The translations under genes were made by a program, and so were the position numbers. Source: Odobenus rosmarus divergens (taxonomy: Eukaryota; Chordata; Mammalia; Carnivora; Odobenidae). From it: 64,000 nucleotides of DNA. The notes below the pieces were generated by a model. That model saw nothing but the letters and a program-made list of their open reading frames with translations, had not been told where the DNA came from and ran no database searches. The stretch lies in NCBI RefSeq assembly GCF_000321225.1, contig NW_004450566.1, positions 3,094,219-3,158,218 on the forward strand, in the 5' to 3' direction. The number at the start of each line of letters is the position of its first letter. Position 1 is the first letter of the stretch. Positions 56,013-64,000 of the stretch are shown piece by piece.

Positions 56013-56196
56013 GGGGCGCCTGGGTGGCCAGTTGGTTAAGCGTCTGCTTTCAGCTCGGGTCATGATCTCAGGGTCCTGGAATCGAGGACCTCCCTGCTCA
56101 GCAGGGAGTCTGCTTGTCCCTCTCCCTCTGACCCTCACTCGTGCTTGCTCTCTTTCTCTAGTACTCTCTCTCAAGTAAATAAAATCTTTTAAAAAA
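56013..56196 (+). mobile_element. Can-SINE, mildly diverged
   Basis: Head ggggcgcctgggtggccagt with one missing base in the ggctcag part, then ggtcatgatctcagggtcct, a shortened middle (aatcgaggacctccctgctc), a CT block and caagtaaataaaatctttta. An 11-bp target-site duplication, agaatgaagca against aggatgaagca, lies at 56002-56012 and 56197-56207. Confidence 0.95.
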
Positions 56197-56207
56197 AGGA
56201 TGAAGCA

Positions 56208-58385
56208 AATGTCATAAGATAATGAATTTTGAACACAGGGATTTAAATAGTACTCAAAGAATTTTTTAATTCAAAAGGAAAAGGACACATTGGTAAATAC
56301 AGAGCAAACTTAAAAACGATCTCATGTGATCTGTCACTCAGCAACTGATAAGCATAGCTCTGAGTCAGACTCTGCACACAATGCTACGATGCAGAATGAG
56401 GAGTTCATAGATATCAATAAAGAAAAGGTGAAGAGCCCCAGGACGCCAGGGACTTGGTTTGCTTCACTAACCACTCTGCCTGACGCCTGAGAAAGAATTG
56501 CTGTTCAACAAGGCAACCCAAGTAATTAATGATAGATAAATGTTCAGTATCGCTTGTAATAAAAAATGCAAACTAAAGCAGTATGACTTTTCTTTACCTA
56601 GCAAGTGTTTGGAGATTAAAATACTCAGCATTGTGAAAATAATCTGCTCACATACTTCTGGAGAAATATAAGTTGGTACAACCTTAATGGAGACAATTTT
56701 GCTTTCCTAAAAAAATCTTTAAAACCCTTCATCCACTTTGAACTATGGCTCCTGTTCTGATAGTGTATCTTTAAGAATAATTAAAAAAAATTCTTTATTC
56801 CTCTTAATGAAAACAAGGAAACAGTCTAATTGTCCGCTAATACAATATCAGTATAATGTAATATGAGTGGTAAGGGGGGTGGGCAAAAGAGGTGAAGGGG
56901 GTAAGACTACATTTAGCACAGACATACAAGAGGGGAAAGAATAAGTTTAAGATGGCCGTTTTTGTGTGGTCGAGTTATGGGTGACTCTTTTCCTTGTTTG
57001 TGTTTCTCAGTATTGGATACACTTTTCTACAATAGATTTGTACCAGCTTTATAATGAGATAAAAGTATATATTTTTAGACCAAACGTCAAGCCTTGCCAT
57101 GAGCCTTATCATGGACTTAAAGTTTCTGATTTTTGAGGATGAGTTACACAAATCAGGTCTCTGGAATGCAGAATAGGGCTTGGCATAAGAGAGAGCTCTC
57201 AAAAAATAGTTGCAAATAATTGGCTAAAGGAAGGAATGAATCAAATGACTAGGCCATTCGAATCAGGTTAAAGTTGTTTCCTATTTATGTAAAATTTGAA
57301 TTTTATAGATTTCTTGAAGTTCACATACATGTACATTATAGAGATGACTTGACTATTCTAGGAGTATTTTTTAAAATTATATCTCTTGAATAGCATTTTC
57401 AATATGTTCTATAGAATATCAGCAAGGCAGGATGATAATTTAAAACCAGGCCCTGTTGTCAAACAGATTTTGGAAATGATAAGTATTATGTCTCCTTCTT
57501 ACGATTTAAAATGCTCATTACTATATTAATATTTTAAGGAAAAATCTTAGGATGAGAAAATATTGTTTTATTCTTTGGCCATAAATCCCTTTTAAGGAAA
57601 AATTGTTAACACTCTATTTTACTGGTGTAATATGGAAACTTTGGAATACTTTTTGGTCCGTGCTGCCATAAGTAATTTCCCCTTCAAGATGTTTGCCATG
57701 ACATAGTATCTCTTACAGTCTTGGAGCATAGATTGATTACACAGGAATGACTCTCCAGATACTGGTGTCTAGGAATTCAGGACTCCTACTCTGACCATAG
57801 TTTTGCGTTTGAATTTTAGTTATATATTATTTATCAACAGTATTTAATTATATAATTCATGTCTCTGGATAGTAAACCTCTGTTTAAACAGCATTTAAGC
57901 CAAGAAATAAAGGAAGTGAAGAATTTAGTCCTATCTGGAAATATATGGCTTTCTAAATATTCCTTCAAAGTAAAATCACTGATTTTTCACATATATACGG
58001 CAGTACTTATATTAGGTCATCTTTTTTTGACCGCAGATTTTTGGTTCTGCTTCAGTAGTATTGTCATAAAAAGTATGTATATTCATAAGTGAAAAAAAAA
58101 TAGCTCAGAAGAAGATGCTACAAACTAAAAAGTTTTGGTGAACAAACTTCAAAGTACCTCTCTATGTACAGAAACCAGTATAGATACTGGTATGCTATTT
58201 TACATAAATGGGTTTTTATTCTATGTATTATTTTATAACCTGTGTACCCTAGCAACTTCCACTCATTTTTCCCTCTCCTTTGGCTCTCTCATCTATTCAC
58301 AGTGGCTTTTAATGATACCTTTGTCCATTATGTGTCCACAATGATACCTTGTCCAATATGATGTCCATACTATGGGAATTTCTTT
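56208..58385. other. Stretch with no assigned feature, plus a small tandem duplication
   Basis: No recognised gene. 57650-57790 may be a degraded old repeat (ttggtccgtgctgccataag, cttacagtcttggagcatag). At 58311-58368 a 29-bp unit is duplicated in tandem (aatgatacctttgtccatta and aatgataccttgtccaatat). Confidence 0.45.
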
Positions 58386-58660
58386 ACCTGGATATGTTTC
58401 CCTTTATTTTTCTCCAAGTTAAACACAAGTGACACATTCAGATACCAGCTAAATTGCCAGTTTTTTTCAGAGAAACCTTCCTAGCCTTCCTTTCTCCACA
58501 AATCTCCACTACTTCATAGCAACTGTAACAGATGTAATATTTTTTTTTTCCTCAGATAAGTTGGTTTTCCTCAGAAGAGTAAGCTTTCCATAAGGGCATG
58601 GCTCCAAACCATCCATGCATGCATTCATTCATTCATTCATTCATCTCCTTTGTGTAATAT
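58386..58660 (+). repeat. L2 LINE remnant with an ATTC microsatellite
   Basis: cacaagtgacacattcagat, cagagaaaccttcctagcct, tctccactacttcatagcaa and cttttctca-type wording, then gtaagctttccataagggca follow L2. A (TTCA)n run at about 58617-58646 ends it. Confidence 0.55.
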
Positions 58661-58734
58661 TTGTTAGTACTCACCCCTGTTCCCATGCTTCTGTGTTGAC
58701 TCTCACAAGGACCTGAAAGCCTGAAAATTACATT

Positions 58735-59140
58735 TTAAAAACTCTGTTGCAGTTGGATTTTGCATAGCTTCTGCCAACAGGTGTCTCTGGCCAGAAGTAA
58801 GATACTTGGTGGGTGGGGAAAGCCATTCTGCCTCTGGCTGCAGCATCAGAATCACCTACAGGTGACGGTGGGAACCAGGTAGTAGCATCAGTAGTTTGAG
58901 TAATGGGAGCATAGAAGTTGCTGCTTAGTACATACCTCTAGAAGCACCCACAACGCTTGGGGTGATGGGATTCAGCTTGGGTAGTGGGAGCTCCTGATTT
59001 CTGGGCAACACCATTATCTGCCTTGTGTTCTTTCAGCCATTCCATCAACTTTATAATAAACTGTTACTTTGTACCATGCACTGCTTTACATAGATTAGTT
59101 TTTTATTTCCTAACTGGATCCTGACCAATAAACATAGTTC
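58735..59140 (+). repeat. Old interspersed repeat, family unresolved
   Basis: gttgcagttggattttgcat, agcttctgccaacaggtgtc, then ttctttcagccattccatca, aataaactgttactttgtac and cctaactggatcctgaccaa match a common mammalian repeat whose consensus ends in 'ctgggaccctgactgatac'. I could not name the family safely. Confidence 0.5.
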
Positions 59141-59994
59141 ATATCAAGTATTTTCAATGAATGAATGCTCCTGCTTTTCCACTCAATAATGTGCCATAGA
59201 TATATTTCATGTAAATAAATACAGATCCATATCAACATTGACTTTACAAATCTATTTAAATTACTCCTTCTAGCTAAGCTATAAAAATAGAAATAAGATT
59301 TATTAAAATCATCTCTATCTCAGTTGAGGCTACATTTAATTTTTAACATTCTATTATTCTGTCAGGCTTTAACTTCAAATGATGAGGAACTGTAATTAGG
59401 ACGATGGGCTTACATGAATTTTTAGAACATGTGTGTGGTTGTACTTAAGCTCAACTTTCACTGATAATCCAGCCATAGGAAAATTAGTTAACTTACTCAT
59501 ATTGATGAAAAAGTATCTTTCAAAGAGTATTTTAATATATTTTATTAGATGAATAGATTATTAGAAAATAAACTGATCATAGATACTAGATGTATTTGGT
59601 ATTCTATCTGATTTAAATGTTCTTGAATTATGATAATAAGGTAAAGAAAATTCCTCCAGAGTTCTAAATAGTCCTAAAGACATTACTAAAGCCTCAAGAT
59701 GGTAGGAGAAAAGTTTCAGGCTTGAACAATCATATAATTGAACAGAGTCTAGTTCACTCTAACCTTAAATAACTGGAAGCAGAATAATGTAACCTTTGAA
59801 AGGAGAAAAAAATATATTAAAAATGTCACTCTCCCTTTAAATTTGAAAGTAGTTCTAATTAAAGGAAACAATGAAACAGTCTCTTTGTATTAAAAGTCAT
59901 TCATTGTATTATAAAAATGTCTCAGCATGTACAGAACAGAAAACAAAAATGACAGGCATTTGAACTGAATAAAGAACTGATTAATTTTCATTTC
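59141..59994. other. AT-rich stretch with no assigned feature
   Basis: No recognised gene or repeat before the LINE-1 at 59995. Confidence 0.5.
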
Positions 59995-61042
59995 TTTTTA
60001 TATTGAGAAAAAACTGACAATGCAACATTATATTAATTTCAGGTGTACAGTGTCAGGATTCGACACTTGTGTACACTGTGAAATGTCTAGTCACCATTCA
60101 TTGTCACCATAAAAAGGTAAAAAAACTTTTTTTCTTGTGATGAGAACTGTCAAGATCCACTCTTCTGGCAACCTTCAAATATGCACTACACTATCACTGA
60201 ATATGGTCCCCATGCAGTGTACAACATCCCCATGACCTTCACATTTCACTACTGAAGTCTGTACTTCCAGACCACATCACCAATTTTGACCAGACCTCAA
60301 CTTCCTTCCCACCCCAGCAACTACCATTCTGTTCTCCAGATTCATAAGTTTTGTTTCGTTTGTTCATATGTCTTTTTAGATTCCACATATAAGTGAAATC
60401 ATACGGTATTTCTTTCTCCATCTCACTTATTTAGCATAAATATAATCCCTATTATCCATGATCCATCCATATTATTCATTATCCATATTATCCATCCATG
60501 TTGTAAATGGTAAGATTTCATTTTTTTCTTGTGGCTGAATAATCTCCCATTGTGTATATATGTATATACCATGACTTCTTTATCCATTCATCCATGGATG
60601 GACACTTACATTGTTTCCATATCTTGACTATTATAAATGTTTCAGTGAACACAGTGGTGTAGATAACTTTTTGGATTGGTGTCTTTGTTTTCTTTGGATA
60701 AATACCCAGAAGTGGGATTGATGGATCATATAGTACTTATATTCTTTAATTTGGTGGGGGTCTCCCTACTATTTTCCATAGTGGTGGCACCAGTTTACAT
60801 TCTTGCCAACAGTGTACAAGGGTTCCCAATAATCTATTTTTATTAACAACTCATTATTTCTTGTCTTTTTGTAATAGCCATTCTAACAGGTGTGAGGTGA
60901 TAGCTCATAGATTTGATTTACATTTCCCTGATGATTAAAGATGTTGAGCATCTTTTCACGTACTTGTTGGCCATCTGTATGTCTTCTTTGGAAAAATGTC
61001 TATTCAGATCTTCTGCCCATTTCTCAACTGGATTTTTTTTTT
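59995..61042 (-). mobile_element. LINE-1 fragment, 3' UTR and end of ORF2, antisense, 5' truncated
   Basis: Antisense landmarks in order: ttatattaatttcaggtgta, ttttcttgtgatgagaactg, ttattgtccacatg-type text, tccacatataagtgaaatca, atgttgtaaatggtaagatt, gtgtatatatgtatatacca, aacaggtgtgaggtgatagc, atctgtatgtcttctttgga. An expansion of ATTATCCAT-type units lies at 60448-60498. No 5' inversion and no clear target-site duplication were seen. Older than copies A and B. Frames here are antisense. Confidence 0.9.
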
Positions 61043-61285
61043 GCTTAGAACTCACCTCTGAGGGAAAGTTAGAGGGCTTTTTCCTTGAAAACAGTAGAGT
61101 AGGAATATTTATTTGAAGTAAAATAAGTATTATGCTTCGGTAAATGTGTCAAATTTTATCTCTTCTGAAGAATTAATTTTATTTAAACAACAAATGTGAA
61201 AGAGGCAAAGCTTAACAATCTGGAAAAAAAGTTTGTAAAAGAGGACCATCTAACATGTGATTTGTTCTTTTTCTGTTAAAATATG
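61043..61285. other. Short unassigned spacer
   Basis: Sequence between two LINE-1 pieces, nothing recognised. Confidence 0.5.
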
Positions 61286-61406
61286 TGACTGGGTGATGGA
61301 TGTAAGGCGGGCATGTGATGTAATGAGCACTGGGTATTATATAAGACTGATGAATCACAGGCCTATACCTCTGAAACCAATAATATATTATATATTAATT
61401 AAAAAG
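61286..61406 (+). mobile_element. LINE-1 3' end, very short, sense
   Basis: gactgggtgatggatgtaag, gcgggcatgtgatgtaatga, gcactgggtattatataaga and aataatatattatatattaa are the last 120 bp of a carnivore LINE-1 3' UTR. It is severely 5' truncated. No firm target-site duplication. Confidence 0.8.
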
Positions 61407-61579
61407 GAACTATTTTAGAGTGTGCAATTACTGGCATTTAGTGCATTGATGGTGCTGTGCTGTCATCACCTTTATTTAGTTTCAAAACATTTATGCTGTT
61501 TTTTTGAGGCCATTTGACCAAGCTGCAGAAAACCCCACTGCAGAGCCTTCTACTGGCACCGTAATGGTACCTACACCCT

Positions 61580-61925
61580 ATGTAGTCTCCTTGCACATTA
61601 ACTCTGGGCTTGTCATTGTGACTTGCTTTGACCAAAGGATCATCAAAAGCATAATTCAGTCAGGGTCTTGGTAAGTGCTCGGACATTGGGCTTGCCCTCT
61701 TGAAACACTGCCTCCATATTAAGAAGTCTATCCTGCTGGAAAAGTTTCACAGAAGAGAGCGGAAGCACCTTAGCCAAAAGTCTCAGTGGAGTTCATAAAC
61801 ATGAGAAGCCATGTGGGACCTACCAGCCCTGAACCAAACGTCCATCACATAGAATTGTGGGCCAAGAAAATATTTTTGGCCAATAAATCTGGGGCAGTTG
61901 GTTATGTGGCAATAGGTATCTAAAC
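61580..61925 (+). repeat. MLT1/MaLR-like LTR remnant (class tentative)
   Basis: gcttgtcattgtgacttgct, ttgaccaaaggatcatcaaa, cattgggcttgccctcttga, catgagaagccatgtgggac and tatgtggcaataggtatcta are in the order of the same family as 28182-28420 and 29625-30098. No internal retroviral gene. Confidence 0.55.
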
Positions 61926-63029
61926 AATCTTTTAAAATTTTTCTGCAGCAACGCTATCTACATCTAAGTGCTCCCTCTAATCACCAGACTTCTAGTTTCA
62001 GAAGTCTTTGCTTTCTTTGTTGAAATATTGCAGAGGGCAACACAGAATAAGAAGGAATCCTGGAACTATGTAACTCTCTAAACCTTAATTCAAAGAACCC
62101 CTTATGTCTAACTACTTGGGAAATACTATGGATCCAATTTCCCGTTAATATTCTGTAAGCAGGGAACACAGCACTCTGCATTGTCTCTGGGCATGATTAT
62201 CCTGATTAACTTCTGATTTTCTAAGCCCCTCCACCTATATCATCATTTGGGCACAAGTGAAAGGGAATTCTTTCTGGTTGTCAGGTTATGTATATATATC
62301 CCTCCTGTGTTTCTTGTTTTCCTATATGTCAGTGAGGAAAATGGTGCATGATTAGGCATGGATATTAAGGTACGTACTGGCCCTCCCATCTCCTCTAGCC
62401 TGGCTAATACTGATGGTGTTTTCCTACATTCACAAATAGAACTGAACAACAAAAAGTTAACCTGCAGCTCCTTTCACAATTCAGTTTGTCATTTGTCATT
62501 TTCATAGCCAAAGTAATTGCAAAAGGAAGTCCATTTCCTTTGTTGTCATTAGTCTATTGTCTGTGCCTGTTTTAATTTTGTTCCAATAGGGAAGTTCATT
62601 TCTTATGGTAGATAAATATTGGACTCATGTTTAAAATAATGTTACTTAAGGCATGATTGCATTAAAATAATGAGCTACACACTGTGGGAGATATAAAAAT
62701 GCATAACAGATTATCCCTCACTGATACAAAATTATAATCCATTTAATAGAAGGCTTTATCTATGCCATTATGGCTGACACCTGTGGGAGGAGTTAGTATG
62801 TTACATCTCTTAGAATAAAGGAATCATGTTTTCAGATCACCTGTATTTTAGACTATTACTTATTTTTTATACATATAAAAATGGTAGTATGCACAAAAGA
62901 GACAGAGGCCAGAGAGAGTTATCAGAATGAGCAAGAAAACAAAAACAGGGATATGATCCAAATCATGATGGAAATCTTGGGTCATATCTTACAATGTACT
63001 TAAATTCACAGGCAAATGCTTTTAAGTTT
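61926..63029. other. Stretch with no assigned feature
   Basis: Two 66-69 codon minus frames without recognisable product. Nothing else seen. Confidence 0.45.
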
Positions 63030-63215
63030 AACAGACTTTAAAAATTTGATTTTTAGTGTCTGTGTAGCATTTTATTGTGTGGATACAACAAAGTGTTTAA
63101 CTATTCATCTATTGTTAAATCATCCCCTGAATTTTATCACATAGCTAATGTTGTAATATATTGAAATACTTGTAGTTATTTTAAGGGAAAAAGTTTTTTT
63201 TAAAGAAATAATTCC
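63030..63215 (-). repeat. Ancient LINE-1/HAL1-type remnant, antisense
   Basis: gtgtagcattttattgtgtg, gtgtttaactattcatctat, tgttaaatcatcccctgaat and agctaatgttgtaatatatt follow the antisense of an old LINE-1 3' region ('ccattcccctattgatggacattt'). Confidence 0.5.
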
Positions 63216-64000
63216 ATGCCATTATACATGCTGTTTTAAATTTCTTATATACTTCCCCTTCTCCATGTACCACCCTCTTTACTGAGTTAACTCTCACCCA
63301 CTGAACTCTTGCCCAATGTCTAGGTCTGGGTAACCAAGAGCATTGGTACTATTGGGAGCCACATATAATACGTCTAAATATTTAAAAGGTACAAATCAAG
63401 CTACCAGATGTTATATAAAACATGTTCTGTTTACTCATGCAAATATATTTTCATAAATACGAACTTTTTCAAACTATTAATTTTATGTTACTGAATGATG
63501 GCAAAATATCAAGATCAAAGATGACTTGGTCTAATTAATATTGCCCATGTCTGGCATTCTTTGATGTTTTGAAGACAGTTGGATGAAACATATCACTTAC
63601 AAATTACTAATTTATTAAATTTTATTTCTTTCATTTCAGTCACTAGTCGTGAATATTTTTCACATAATTTGTATTCCAAACTGAGCAACTTCTCTTTAAT
63701 CTTTATAGTTCATAGTAGTATTATATGAATTAAAATTTGAAGATAAATATCTTTGCCAGGGTAGTAGTAAATAGAATTATAAATAATTTTTTAAAGCAAT
63801 ATCTAAACTGGGAAAAAAACAGTTTTATGTATCATGTTCAAATATAATGGCTTTCCATATATAATAAATTACCATCTGAAAAGAGCCCAACATATTTTAG
63901 CATCATATAAATTATTATTTTTTGTATTCCCAACATCCATAATCTCTTATAGCAATATTTAGATCCATACAGGGTTTCTTCTTTCAAATATTTTAATTCT
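63216..64000. other. AT-rich stretch with no assigned feature, runs off right edge
   Basis: No recognisable gene or repeat. Confidence 0.5.

Noticed and set aside
56949..56960. YY1-like motif aagatggccg, and another at 40618-40628
   Set aside because: Single short motifs in otherwise featureless or repeat sequence occur by chance; no other promoter signal nearby.

Overview
This window is nuclear DNA from a mammal, almost certainly a non-canid caniform carnivore (bear, pinniped, mustelid or relative). The evidence is about sixteen tRNA-Lys-type Can-SINEs. Their heads read ggcgcctgggtggctcag and their tails are CT-rich followed by AATAAATAAA. Most are the arctoid-looking version ending in gcgccc rather than the canid version. 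Several carnivore-type LINE-1 copies agree with this. I found no bacterial, plasmid, phage or CRISPR content, no tRNA or rRNA gene, and no protein-coding gene I could recognise. The reading frames over about 60 codons come mostly from dead LINE-1 ORF2 pieces, antisense SINEs and simple repeats.

Layout. 1-1150 is an antisense LINE-1 running off the left edge. 1151-19600 is an AT-rich gene desert with Can-SINEs, degraded ancient LINE pieces, MIR and MER5-like remnants, a long CT microsatellite grown on a SINE tail, and one tentative two-exon model at 7228-8024. 19600-29050 is a LINE-1-dense block. It holds three LINE-1 insertions that each carry an inverted 5' segment (19605-20715, 22044-24532, 25320-28165), followed by a short insertion with two tandem LINE-1 3' ends. 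29050-38500 is mostly unique sequence with MaLR-like, MIR and L2-like pieces and a small CpG-dense patch near 31.1 kb. 38548-39292 is a cluster of three antisense Can-SINEs. 39300-51100 has MER5-like, L2-like and other ancient repeats, a (CA)n tract, and a CpG-richer stretch at 45.0-45.4 kb. 51100-64000 has three sense Can-SINEs, a 1-kb antisense LINE-1 at 60-61 kb, and old repeats.

There is no operon-like or pathway logic to describe. What can be read is a retrotransposition history. I see target-site duplications (TSDs) around many SINEs and one of the LINE-1s. I also see LINE-1 twin-priming inversions with three different junction outcomes, tail-derived microsatellites and nested insertions. 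I did not find evidence of a previously undescribed biological system. The items most worth checking are the three inverted LINE-1s, the mosaic patch inside the third, the LINE-1 double 3' end, and the candidate exon pair. Family names for ancient repeats come from memory of consensus sequences, and their boundaries are approximate.
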